Source of the DNA: Allacma fusca
Taxonomy: Eukaryota; Arthropoda; Collembola; Symphypleona; Sminthuridae
Direction of reading: 5' to 3'
DNA length: 64,000 nt
Assembly (NCBI GenBank): GCA_947179485.1
Contig: OX359248.1
Span: 4,295,501-4,359,500, forward strand
The notes under the pieces were generated by a model. It had not been told where the DNA came from. It did no database searches and saw nothing but the letters and a program-made list of their open reading frames with translations. The translations under genes and the position numbers were made by a program. Each line of letters opens with the position of its first letter. Position 1 is the stretch's first letter. Below, piece by piece: positions 11,066 to 22,908 of the stretch.

Positions 11066-14000
11066 TTAAATATATCTAACATTACATTTATCAAGGGAAA
11101 TCACTGAGTTGGATTTTAGTTTTAGATTTTCAGCTTGCAAGGCAACTGCGGCTGCCAGTGACTCTTTCTCTTCTTTTTTCTCTTTATTTCGAAGCTGAAA
11201 GAAGTCATATAAAAACAGAGCCAGGGCCAATAATTTCAGGCCAGAGAGCACTCCTACGTACCTATTGAAAAATAAAACAATAATTTCAGATCACCTTCAA
11301 TATTAAAAATTCACAAAATGTACAGTCAAACAAATTATTACTTGTATCTAAAATCTTGGACATCGTAAAGAAGGCAACGTCCACGCACAGCGGGCAAAAG
11401 AGTTGAGCATTTCTTCACGCTCCATAGTAGACATGCAGAGTCTATCACGTTGCCAAATATTATGGGAGACGGTATGTATCCAAACAGACGAAAAATCACA
11501 AACTGCATTCCCAAAGCAAAAGATCGTTCTTCAGCTGCCACCGATCTAGTAGTAAGATACAAAATAAGAACTTTGCTCCAATGATTCTTAATTTTATTGT
11601 AATATAACTTCATAATGGCAAATCTGGTCGCATAAATAGTCTTATTGCCTCACCTCATGACAATCATTAATAATGGCATTTGTGTGACTGCAACAGTTCC
11701 AGTCATGAAAAATAAAATGACCATAAAGGCTTCCAAGGTGTGACATTGGTTACCGGCGCATTTACCACGTGTAACTTCTTCGTTTCCAGCACCTTAAAAA
11801 AGAAAACGTTTTAAAAACAAATCAGTAGAAGATATTATTTAATCAATAAAAAATGTTTGCCGAGCTCGAAAGTTAAATAGTTCCTTTTTTTTAGTTATCA
11901 GATATTTGTACGCTGTCTTACATGTGCAGTGAGTAAAGTTAACTGAGCATCCAGCATGACAAGGGCTGAAAAATGTTGTTCCTGTGTCTTTATGGCAAAC
12001 AAACTGAGCATCGAGGGAGGAATCACAAGCACATCCCGCATTACACTCACTAGTAAGATTTACATCTAGTGGCTTGATGTCACTGGATATAAGTTACGCA
12101 TTTTATTAACATCACTACTTCGTACTTATGGCTCATCACCCATAGTTTACAACATATTTTTCACGTAAATATTCATTGGAGACCACTTACGTAGGGTCTA
12201 AGGCTCCAGGGTACGGTACAGTTGCGCCAGCTAACTTTGGATTTTCACATCCAAGGAAAAAAAATAATCCGTACCCAATGAGGCAGAGCAAATTTGTTGC
12301 TACGACAAACTTTGCAGCACCGGATGGTTTTAGCTGCATTTTCTTCATTATAAATCCGCCCGCAAAAATACCCAAACAAGCACCTTCAATGCAAAGAAAA
12401 TACTATTATCACATAATATTAGATTAGTAATGTCACGAATATTAACGTGTATATAAAATTTCTCTATTTATAAGTTATAATTAATACCAAAGCGAGGTAA
12501 CTAACCGGGGATTGCGATACCTCCCGTATACAGAGATGCGTCCGATTTTCCAAGAGAGAATTGTGTTTCCAAGTATTTCGGTAAAAACACGACAAAACCT
12601 GACACAATATTTAGCTCCATGCAGCCACCCAAGCAAGTCACTACGTAAGTCGGATTCCTGAAATTAAAATGAGTAAAACATTGGGGGTACAATCAAAAAT
12701 TTTTAATCTTTACTACTACTAATCAATATTAATTATTACGTGATCAGACGCAGAATTGATCGAGGAATGTCTCGTAGTGACTGCCCGTAACCGCTAGAAT
12801 TTTCCGTTTGACTTAGCTGTGTGATGGAAGAACCTTCAACTGTGCTTTCGTCGATCACATATCCATTTTCTTTAGAGGATATTTCAGCTACATCAGACTT
12901 TGAGCGAGGCATAAGCCTTGGAAAAGTAAAAAATGGTAAGCAGACAACAAACAGAAGAATGCCCACAATCAAAAATCCTCCCCACCAAATTCCAATAAAT
13001 TGAGCATCTGAAATCAGAAAATTATGAAACTAATTAGTGTCCACATAAACATTACGATCATGGGCCAGAACAACTAGATCAAAGACTGATCCGAAAACTT
13101 TATTGCACACGGAAAAACTTCGGCATGAATGCATTCCAATGCTTCAATTAGGACACAGTAGGGAAAAAGAAACAGGCTTACCCGGATTCATCTCGGTTGA
13201 AATATCTGGTATGGATAACAACCAAGCACCAGTTAAAAATCCCAGAACTGGACCAAAAGCAGCCATGGCATAAACGATACCTATTTGAATTCATAATAAA
13301 TGCACAATAGAAGAAACAATTTACCCTTTAAACACACACATTTCACATTTTTACTTTGTTTATTTTCATTATATGAAATAAAATAAACAATCGATTTTCC
13401 CGACAACAATAGTTTTTCTTCTTATTACGAAGGTTCGCAGGTTACGCACCTGCGACAACCATACAACCATGCTGAAAATTGTACTACAATACTGATAATC
13501 GATTCAAAAATACTGAATTCTTACCAATATAAACTGACGAGGATTCCGTCGGAACATGATCGTCGACATATGTAATCCCAAGTGTGAATAATGGAGAACC
13601 TCCACAACCCAGCAGTAACTGCGCAATCATGAAGAAAATAAACGGTTGTGCATAACTTTCTTGGGTGGTTTTCGTAACTTTTTTCCCATCTTCTTCAGTA
13701 AATTCAACAGAGCATCCAGAAGATAACATGCTTCTCCCCAATGGAATTTCTTCTTTGGTCACATGAGAATCGCTCCTCCAATCTAAAATGTAGACTTAAA
13801 GTTAATATTGGAAATTGGACAAACTAATACACTCCATCCATCCTGTGCTTTATTTACCCTGAGATGAATAATTTGATGCTTGTTGCTGATGACTTCCAGT
13901 AAATTTTGAAGATTGGGGATTAGCAGTTTTACATACAGAATTGCGACCACCTTTGAGCATGGCGTGTAAGCTAAGGTTTTCCTTATTAGATGCGTCATTC

Positions 14001-14703
14001 GGCGTTGATTGAACGATAGAACTTGACGCTGTCAGTCTCTCTGTTATGTAGGAATGTTGCTTCCCGATTCCCTGATTCTGATCGGATGCCAAAAAGTGCG
14101 GCAACGTGAACATGATGCAACCAAGCACCATTACTAGAACACCTGGGAATCGCACAAACAGAAAATAGTTACAATCTTCCCTACTCAAAGAATTATAACA
14201 CTGGCATTAAGAACAAAGGAAGATGGAAAACCTGAAAATAGGGCGCAATAGAAACTTGAACCAGATTCAAGCGAGAACTATTTTTACAGTTTACAGGTAT
14301 GTATTTTTAGAGCATTAGGTATTTACCTGTGGCAATCCAACGTGGAATGTGCCGCTTAGCTCCCAAGTATGACACAAATAAAACTGTTATAACGTTGCCC
14401 ATTTCGTAAGCGGAGGCAACGATACCCATAAACCGTGACGGAATTTCAAATCGAGTTTCGATTGTAGTAATGACGGAGTTAACATATCCCGATGCAACGG
14501 CTTGCTGGAGTGTTACGAGGAGTGCGAGGACGGAGACGAAAAATTTTATATTTGCTAAACTTTGAAAACACTTTGGCAGGTGACAAGGGCCAATACCACA
14601 TTCCATGTCGTCCAAGGTATCCTTGTCAGCCCTCGTTGGTACTACCGTAGTTATTTTCAAGCTAGCTTTCCCGTCCAAAATGGTGATCTCTGGAGATGAC
14701 GGT
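11066..14703 (-). CDS. Organic anion transporting polypeptide (Oatp/SLCO family)
   Basis: Eleven minus-strand exons join with consistent phases: 14703-14327, 14142-13858, 13782-13525, 13280-13182, 13007-12740, 12657-12506, 12383-12191, 12082-11922, 11792-11654, 11545-11342, 11261-11066 (TAA). They give about 776 aa; no ATG is present before the first helix, so the start lies upstream, perhaps in 15209-15501. Oatps are 12-helix plasma-membrane carriers of bulky amphipathic anions. Landmarks: CFQSLANIKFFVSVLALLVTLQ (helix 1), QLLLGCGGSPLFTLGITYVDD, AMAAFGPVLGFLTGAWL, a Cys-rich Kazal-like loop (CNAGCACDSSLDAQFVC...SPCHAGC) between helices 9 and 10, and the C-terminal EERSFALGMQFV, YIPSPIIFGNVID, GRCLLYD and GLKLLALALFLYDFF blocks. 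The superfamily signature is altered (DAQFIGIWWGGFL). A Ser/Asn/Gln-rich loop of about 80 residues is encoded by exon 14142-13858. Confidence 0.92.
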
Positions 14704-14787
14704 CTTGACTCTATTATATTATTCGCAAATAGGTATAATTCAATTTTAAAAACATGTTTGATTAAATACTACTTGTTAAAAACATAC

Positions 14788-14793
14788 TTTATT
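14788..14793 (-). promoter_or_regulatory. Candidate internal polyadenylation signal
   Basis: AATAAA on the minus strand, 31 bp after the TAA that ends the reading frame of exon 14995-14824 and before the next Oatp exon. It would suit a short transcript ending here. Confidence 0.35.
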
Positions 14794-14823
14794 TAAATTG
14801 TACAGCATTAATTATTGAATAAA

Positions 14824-15501
14824 TTATAAAGCACCTTCCGGAGATAATCCTCTGAGCGCAGGGAACGGTTGATGCGGGAGTGTTGTCTCAAGTTCCCGAA
14901 GTGAAGACCAAGCCACTGCCCCCATGCCCACCATAGGTAAACATCCTGACAAAGCTCGTCGATGACCTTTGTGTAACCCATGTTGTGGTAAAGCCCTGAA
15001 TAATTTAACATGTTTGAGTAATTATTCAAAAGAGGAAACCCATTAAATTTTCAAAGAGCCCAAGAAAGGTGTAGCAATACCTGTAGTAAAGCCATGCATA
15101 AAGCGTTTTGATTTGGTTTGGAGCATTGCTTCCTAATGCATCCAATAAATCTATTACCTTCTAATCACTACGGACTTTTTAAGAAAGACAGAGGAAAATG
15201 AAACTCACAGTTTAGGAGGCAAAGTAAAATTGTTGGTACTGTACCCATGATGCGCATTGGGATGAGAAGGCCTAGCTTCCAGCTGAACGTGATGGTAAGC
15301 TGATGGCTGACTTATGGGTCCCCCATAAGAGTGACCTCGTCTGTGTCCTCTGTGATTATGATACGGTACTGAACTAGAAAGGACATTTCCAGTTGGTGAT
15401 GCTCCGTTGACTACATTCGAGCTCGGATTTTCGACAGGCTCCGTGACTCCACCAGTGCCATTAATATATCGTACGTTGGTCTGTCCGAATCGGGTTGACA
15501 T
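14824..15501 (-). CDS. His-rich hypothetical protein, or 5' exon of the Oatp gene
   Basis: Exon 15501-15209 opens with MSTRFGQTNVRYINGTGG and is polar and His-rich (GHRRGHSYGGPISQPSAYHH), ending at a strong donor (CT|GTGAGT). Two outcomes fit the phase. (a) Joining acceptor CAG at 14996 gives exon 14995-14824 and a 154-aa product, followed at once by AATAAA. (b) Joining an AG at 14704 runs in frame into the first Oatp exon (LPPKL then PSSPEITILDGK), making an 874-aa transporter with a cytoplasmic His-rich tail. A further open stretch (DLLDALGSNAPNQIKTLYAW, about 15070-15145) lies between with usable borders but the wrong phase. I do not recognise a family for (a). Which transcript is real cannot be settled from sequence alone. 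Confidence 0.45.
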
Positions 15502-18500
15502 CTGAAATTGTCAACAGAAACATAAACCATACGTAATAATTATTATTGCTAAGAATGAAAACATCTCAACGAATATCTTAACGTTATTAAAAAGCCTGGA
15601 GTATGTTACACGCTAGAATCATTACTGCACTTTTGAATTTCAATCTTCTCAGGAAATTGTATCTATGTCTTTGACCTACACTAGAATTTGGGAATTAAAA
15701 CTGATTTTATCTCAGTTGCCAGCTTGCCAGTCTGCTGTCTTGGTCTCGTCTCTAAATCTACTTGCTTATATACATATAATATAAACCGTCAACGTGAATC
15801 ATTGTACAGAATCTAAAATTGGCCTTAATACTTTTATTTGGAACGTTCCTTTCCCAGACCAATGCTAATTTTTACAAGCAATAGTCTGCTGTGCACTCTT
15901 CAGTATCGCAGAAAATAAACAATAACAAATCGTGAAGAGCAATGTGGTGCCAGAACACCCCTTCACTTCAGTATCTTACCATGCCATGGAATACTAAATT
16001 AAGATGTAAACAAAAATTAATTATGATAACCATACGCTACACTGTTCAACACGCAATGGCTCATAAAGTATCCACGAATCTTACAATGCGAAGTAAATTG
16101 TGTAAACATTCAAAGTTCAAGGTAAATATATTGCACAGCTCATTGTATCGTCATGTCATATAAGCTCCTTAATATAACTCCATCGCGAATTACTATGCCA
16201 CCATTCGGTCATTGAACAGTCTCAGGTTTATCCTACGAAAGGGGTTATTGAAATTCTCGACATGCACTTTCCAAGACTTCAACCAGAGTCTAAAATTATT
16301 CTATGAAAATAAATATAACTGTACTCATTGTTACTTGTTACATATAACCGACTGCTCATTTCACATTAAAGACCGCATATCGCAGCTGTAATAAAATTCT
16401 ATTATGTACAATATAACATAAGATGCAGTAACTTCTTAACTTCACATCAGTAGTGTAATGGTGAGTTCAATACAATCGTAAATGCATTCCGATAATATGA
16501 ACCTACATTTAAAACATCCCCTCTTGGAAGTAAACAATTCAGACGGAACAATACTGCAGTTTAGCAACAATATTTTAATTACGCTGAAACTTTACACCGC
16601 GGATAATCTCGGTGTGGTTAACAATTTGAAAGAATTTTGTCTCGGAAACTTGTGGCTTTGAACATATAGGAGGCCAAAGGTTACGTATGTAATGCACTGT
16701 AAATTATAATAAACCCATCCACGTACATTATGTCATTAAACAACATCAAAAATGTTGAAATCAGTATTTTACCATTCTTCAACCCAACCTAACCAAGAGC
16801 AAGAATGCATGTTTAAAATTATCCATATAGCTCAAATTAGCGGACGCAAATGCTAACCCAAGTACACACGTGAATTCCCAGGTCACCACAAAGTAGTAAA
16901 TACAAGTGCGCATTGAACAAAAGCTACGATTCCCCGTCCAATACATCCAGTACATATAAGTACACGACTCCGACCATTCATATATCTCCGAAACGACCAG
17001 ATTCCCAGACAAAATTCTAGCAGTTTCTTCATCCACCCTCCAAATGTTCCATCCACTCCAAGACTCGTGACAAACAAACAAAAAAATCTGGTAAACTGGC
17101 CCATGGAAATAACTTTACTCCAATATCAAACTCCAACTAAAACACCTATACACATCATCATCAAAGCATCAAATGGAACTTAATCTTGACTACAAAATAC
17201 ACGCATGCACAACATGAACCACTCCGCAAAAACCTAAAAGCTCACTCAAATTTCCCAACGATACTTCTTTCAATAAAAACTGCTGATTAGTAATACTTAC
17301 TTGACTCTTGTTTCAATCAACTATAAGGAACTCAAAGAGCAAAGAACGATAGGAACATTACAGAACCTATCCAGAGCGTTATCACTAATTCCTATGTATA
17401 CTCTGCTGAACACACGTTGAAAGTAAGAATTTATATCTCCTGAACTGTCCACGTGGAGATAAACTGTTGACAGTAGCTCAAGTCTCAAAATAAACAATCA
17501 CCCTACTGTTTGAATTCCCTTTGATTGCCCCACATTAGATCTGATAGGATCCAACATTGATGTTGAAACGGTGACAGGGCCTGACTTCCAATGAAGATTT
17601 AAACGAACCGACAGGATGACGACACTATTGTGGAAAGTTTGCCTGATGACACACAAGAACCACCTTTACACAAATCTAAGACCATTAACCATCCAAGAGA
17701 AGTGAAACAAACAACAGAGGGATGACTCCTTGAGCGGAAATAATTGTTGAAATAATGCAAACTTCCTGTGTAGTAAAAGTTGTCGTCCAAAATAACTATT
17801 CATCTCCCAACAAAGTATTCACTGAGATCATAAATCACAATGGAACCGTCAACCTGATTATATTGACTTGATATACTTACTTATAATAAATCTCCTGGCG
17901 TAGAAATACTGCTTCGAGGGTTTCTATAATGCAAAACACGGAAATCAGACCACAAGGTTGGGGTCAGCTACCTACAGCTGTTCTCAAAGGAATCCTAAGC
18001 ACTTGCAAGAATTACTGTATCTAAATAGTGACTGAGGATACGTGTTTACAGTAAAGCTGTGGTAAAAGTACCTATCTGCACACACACGAGAGATCCACTT
18101 TTTCAACTCGGACTCCGATACATACCGTACATACGCACCCCAAACAAGTACAGAAGTAATCCTAGTTCCATGCACAGATTCTTCATACTTTTTATATATA
18201 AGTACTACGAAACTAGACACATACACAGAGAAACAGAATGTTCCATCTATAATAAAAAATTACATGGTCACAAAATATGTATATATCCAAATGGCAAAGA
18301 GGAATGAGTAACTATATTCCAAATTCCCAAAATTCCATGAGAGATCGAAATCCTGAGAGGTGCCATAGAAGAAACTATTTAATAATGTAAAGGTACAGGA
18401 CTTACGTTATAGCAGCTCTGCTATGTGGAGGAAATAACTTATTTGTTTTGGTAAGTAAAACTGATGGATTCCTTCCTTATGTGGAAAAATGTTGGAACAA

Positions 18501-19172
18501 AAATGAGACACTGAACTTGGAATAGGATCATTTAAGAATGTGTCCACACTTGAGTCCACTGGAAGCTAAAAAATTAAATGAAATATGTCGATCATGTTAC
18601 AAGATGTATTCGTGATTTAAAATGTATTGTGGCCATCCTGAATTAGATAATTTTAAGTAGTAGGTTTTTGTGGACAGTCAACTGTGATAACTATATATGT
18701 TGTACTTGGGATGAGGAGCGAAGGAGTAATAGTGAGGGGAAGTCTACCTCATGATGAATGAATGAACTTTTAGCTGTTCTTAGGTTTTTCTGCACTGCAC
18801 CGTCGTCAGAAGAAGCAAGAAGTAAGAGACGGCTATATCTTCTGCTGCTGCTGAATTCGCTTATGTACAAAGTAATATTCCTATGGCTCAGTTTTTTTTT
18901 TTACTGAGAGGCTCGCGCCCTTTAGCTCAAAGCTGGCAACTTTCACCAGTCATTAATTTAGCATTTTATTTCGCCAATCAATAAACTCACCTTTTCATAT
19001 CCTTTGTCAGACCAAGTACCTACAACTAACTCCCATTAAGCTCCATTATTCACAACTCCCACACAGGTAACCTCAATTCCATACCACCTAAATAGCAAGT
19101 GACTGCACCAATATGTGACTCCTGTCGACTTGTGCAAAATCTGAAATGTAAGGCTGAGAGAACCTTTAGGCA

Positions 19173-19208
<36 letters not shown>

Positions 19209-19492
19209 ACCTAGAAGGAACATAAGAGCGACAGCAGTTTTGCAACGACGGAGAAATAGAAAGAGCATTAAGGCATAGGGCAAGTGATTTAATAAAAATG
19301 ATCATCCTCATAATCCCAGGGCCATTCTCCTTAACTCATGCAATCAGCTATTAAGAAGCCATATGGCGAATCAGGAGGTAGTAAATAAAGCCAACAGATT
19401 TATGCATCCACTCTTGCTCACATCGGGCTTGTGGTAAAGCATTGTACACACACTGTGGAGGGAGAGAATGTCATTTGCCAGAATTTTCCATA
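15502..19492. other. Gene-free 4 kb between TRAPPC2 3' end and the Oatp 5' end
   Basis: No exon is supported. Open frames (for example 16779-17081 on -) are overlapped by equally open alternatives and carry no domain-like sequence. The region probably holds the Oatp promoter and any untranslated first exons. The only clear structure is the (GA)n run at 19176-19204. Confidence 0.5.
19176..19204. repeat. (GA)n microsatellite
   Basis: About 14 perfect GA units; it makes spurious Ser-Leu ORFs on the minus strand. Confidence 0.95.
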
Positions 19493-19498
19493 TTTATT
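19493..19498 (-). promoter_or_regulatory. Candidate polyadenylation signal for TRAPPC2
   Basis: AATAAA on the minus strand, about 206 bp after the TRAPPC2 stop. Confidence 0.45.
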
Positions 19499-19703
19499 TA
19501 ATGAAATCTGTTTAACAATCATTTATAAAGCTCCAAGTAATAATTACCATACTCTATGCTGGAACAGCTGAGAATGGTTGCTTTATGTAACGACGCTGCA
19601 GTATGCAGACAATGAGATACTGCAGTAGGAATGCTTACATATGTAGACATGGTGATGTAAAAAAAACTTGCTGGGTTATACGGACTACGGAGAATCAATA
19701 AAT

Positions 19704-20465
19704 TTATCCAACCAAGTATTTTCTTCCGTAAAACGATACTTTCTTTTCGAATGCAGAGCTGATTATTGGGGTATTCTGGACGTAGAAGGGATTCATGGCG
19801 AACTGGAAAACAAAATTACATGGAGTTGTACAAATGTTTGACCTTCTCTTTTGTGTAAAGTACCTGGGAATAATATGACGGACACTAACCTTAATGTACA
19901 TCTCGTAGAGTTCGTAGAAAAAATTTTTAATCCCATCCTCATTTTTGACATCGTGTAAGATGATAAAGCGCGTCTGTGATGCGGTTACGAACGCTGAGAC
20001 GAACCAGTCATTGAATTTGTCCACGATCTTCAGATACATACTGTTAGTTTTCCAAACATGTTCATCTATCAGGTCTAAGGCCGCATGAGCAATGAACTGA
20101 TTTAAATAGCTGTGATCTTCTTTCTGCAGTAAAAGTAAAATATGCAATTATTTCTTCAATTTCCGTGACTCACTTTCAATTATCCGCGTCAATCATCAGG
20201 GTGTCACAGAGATTCAACACATCAACCTTTAATTCCCATTATAGTAGAAAAATTAACCGCGGTTTCATTATCACCTGATTTGATGAATAGCAAAGGTAAC
20301 GGTAGAATATAACATACATACTTACATACATATTTGCATACATAAAATAATGTTTTGCAGATGAGTAACTCTTACCCGAGGCTCCTTGGTCGGAGGGGAA
20401 AATTCCATTTCAAATAAAGGGTTATCATGGTGACCGACTATAACGAAGTAATAATTCCCGGACAT
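19704..20465 (-). CDS. TRAPPC2: TRAPP complex subunit 2 (sedlin)
   Basis: Three phase-0 exons, 20465-20376, 20123-19890 and 19802-19704, total 423 bp and give 140 aa, identical in length to human TRAPPC2. Matching stretches are [20 protein letters not shown] (start), [51 protein letters not shown] and [16 protein letters not shown]. The protein has a longin-like fold and is a core subunit of the TRAPP tethering complexes, which act as Rab1 exchange factors in ER-to-Golgi traffic and bind collagen-export machinery. All exon borders have canonical GT/AG. The gene is the left partner of a divergent arrangement with HERC1, but about 9 kb of transposon-rich DNA separates their starts, so a shared promoter is unlikely. 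Confidence 0.97.
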
Positions 20466-21428
20466 AGCTAATCACGGCTAAGTACATAAGTACGGGCGTA
20501 AACCCAAGTGTAATTTATTCCTGACGTCTGAAATGCGAGTTTCTGATTTGCGATGTCAAGAACAGATTTACTGCACTACTTGCATCTGTAATTAATTATA
20601 TGCATTTATTAGCGACTTTGAAACTAAATGTTGCTATTGTTACTTGTTACTGCTCTAATTTGTAAATAACATTCAGAAACAATGGGCTATTGTTATTTAT
20701 TCGTTACTTTACCTGTACTGAGACCTGAGACACTACTTACGTTATACACATATCTAACTTATCAAAGAATTTATTCCGATTGTGAGAAACTTTGAACAAT
20801 CTTATTTAAGTAGTTAAATCTTGCAAAATTAAAATTATAACTGATGCTGATTTATAGCTCACAATCAACTATCGAACTACAAATTTATCCAATTCATTCG
20901 CTCGATCTCGATCAACAAAACTCAAATTGTCCCAATTCAAACCTTCGCGGCAGTATTTCTTGGAGTGTATTGGCAGTATTTAGCTCATGGGTTATTGCGT
21001 GATTGCTTAGAAATGTCAAGACAAATACAAAGCTCCCTCAAACGTTTATCGGACCCTTCTTGCAACATGTATCATGTATGTATACGGACTTAGATGATAT
21101 GATAGTTTCCAGTTCCCATTATAACGTTCAATTATACATATCGTGGAAGTACAAATTTGAGAAGCGAAGCGAAAATGAAAGACCGTATTGTGGGCGTCGT
21201 GGTCTAGCATTGTCTACATGTAGAGTAAAGTTGCTGATAATTTTGCCATTTCTAGATTTGTAATGTGGCAGTACTTTGTTGTATTTTGATGCTATGGAAT
21301 TTATTGAACTTACAAACTTTATGACAACAAGTTACTATGTTATTTTTGTTTTTACATTGTCTTCATTTATTGTTAATATTGTACGAGTATTAAAGGCTTT
21401 GCAAATGGAAAATACATACATACCGCAC
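20466..21428. other. Upstream flank of TRAPPC2
   Basis: AT-rich, no gene seen. It should contain the TRAPPC2 promoter just right of 20465. The 86-aa ORF at 21003-21263 (+) has no recognisable features. Confidence 0.5.
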
Positions 21429-21876
21429 ATCGTCACTGAAGAGGCAAAATAGTCTACATGCGCATGATTTCGTAAAGCACATAGACCATTTCGCCATATC
21501 AGAGATGATATCGTCGGTGAAGAGCCAAAATGGTCTAAGTGCAATTTCGATTAGAAGCAAAGTAGTCTACATGCCTTTTTCCTTAAAAGCAAAACGGAAT
21601 AGTTGCAAGCCTTCATAAAAGCAAAATGAACTATGTACATGCAGTTTTCAATAAAAGCAAAATGGTCTACATGCGTGTATACTTTCATAATGACCATTCT
21701 GCTTTTAAGCGAAATTGTATGTAGGTCATTTTGCTTTTAGAAAAAATTGTATGTAGACCATATTGCTTTTAAAACTTGATGCATCTATTCCATTTTGCAT
21801 GTAGTAAAACTACATGTAGACCATTTTGATTTTAATCTAAAATGCATGTAGACCATTTTGCCTCTTCAGCGACGAT
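21429..21876. mobile_element. Foldback (snap-back) element made of AAAATGGTCTACATGC units
   Basis: The ends are inverted copies: ATCGTCACTGAAGAGGCAAA at 21429 and its near-perfect complement ending GCGACGAT at 21876. Inside, a core close to AAAATGGTCTACATGC repeats in + orientation in the left half (about 21440, 21527, 21557, 21620, 21658) and in inverted orientation in the right half (about 21719, 21743, 21810, 21845). The whole 448 bp would fold into one long imperfect hairpin with its axis near 21690. A second, internal ATCGTCGGTGAAGAG copy lies at about 21510. No ORF. This is the architecture of foldback/MITE-type DNA elements; I could not identify a clear target-site duplication. Confidence 0.75.
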
Positions 21877-22225
21877 ATAAACCCTGTTAGTCTTTGCGGT
21901 AATTAGTACTCGCATGCCAGTAGAAGCGCGTCTAGGAGGGAGAGCGAAATTTTAAAAAATCATGTTAAATTATGCTATTTTGATTACTGGTGGTTGCATG
22001 TTTTATTATGCTGTGGTTATGTCTGGTAATTTGGCCTTGTGAATTTTTTTGTGGGTCCAATCGAGCGTATTGTAGTTTTGTATATTTTGTGATTTTTACA
22101 AAAGTACAACGGCTATATTCACAGCATTTTCTGTAAGCCTATAGACACCATCTGTGAAGCAATGACACCAGGCAATTCAGTTTTTAGGGTGGCGTCGTCA
22201 GCCCCCTTATAAGATAGTGTTTTCA

Positions 22226-22730
22226 GTGGATCCGTATGTCCCGCAGTTTTCCTCCGAAACTACTTGACCGATTTCGTTCAAAATTTTTGTTACAACGTTT
22301 AGGTCGAAAAAGCGTACTAGTTCGTTACTGACTGAAATTATCGGCGAGTTCGTGCGTAAAAAAATAAAATCTGTACTTCCCGCATTTTCCCTCCGAAAAT
22401 GTTCCACCAATTTTGTTCAAAATTTTTGTGAACATTTTTTAGGATAATTCCTTGAATGATTCAGTTAGTGGTTGAAATCGGTTCACGTGTTCCTACGTAA
22501 AAAAATAAAATCTGTACGTCCCGCATTTTTCCTCTGAAAATGCTCGACCGATTTTGTTTGAAATTTTTGTGAACATTCTTCAGCCTAATTCCTTGGATGA
22601 TTTAGTTATTGGTTGAAATAAGTACACATGTTCGTACGTAAAAAATAAAATGGAACAAAATCTTTGTTTTCTCCCGGATTGTTCCACCGATTTCAATGGA
22701 ATTTTTATATGTATACCATTCCATACTAGT
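22226..22730. repeat. Tandem array, ~141-bp unit, three copies plus a partial fourth
   Basis: Units start near 22226, 22371 and 22511, with a decayed fourth from about 22651. Each carries CCCGCATTTTCCTCCGAAAA, then a GACCGATTTTGTTCAAAATTTTTGTGAACA-like segment, and ends in CGTAAAAAAATAAAATCTGTAC. Copies differ by scattered substitutions. No coding potential is common to all units. Confidence 0.85.
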
Positions 22731-22908
22731 AACACTGTCTTTTTAAATTATCAAAACATTTTTTAAAATATGTAACGGGAATTTTTTAAGTGAGTTCAAC
22801 ATAATACAATACAGGGAGTAAGGAGAAATGGTCGTTGGTCGTAAATGACGTCGCCCTACGCGCCTGCCTTAAATAATCGTGGAGCGATGATTTTTTTACA
22901 GTTGGATG

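Noticed and set aside
14808..15029. Alternative minus-strand frame GYTKVIDELCQDVYLWWAWG across exon 14995-14824
   Set aside because: It looks protein-like, but no acceptor/donor pair gives that phase from the upstream exon; kept only as a doubt about the hypothetical gene.
16779..17104. Minus-strand ORFs of 100 and 73 aa
   Set aside because: Two frames are open over the same DNA with Cys/Trp-rich, non-domain sequence and no splice sites of note.
19036..19311. Ser-Leu-rich ORFs on the minus strand
   Set aside because: Produced by the (GA)n microsatellite.
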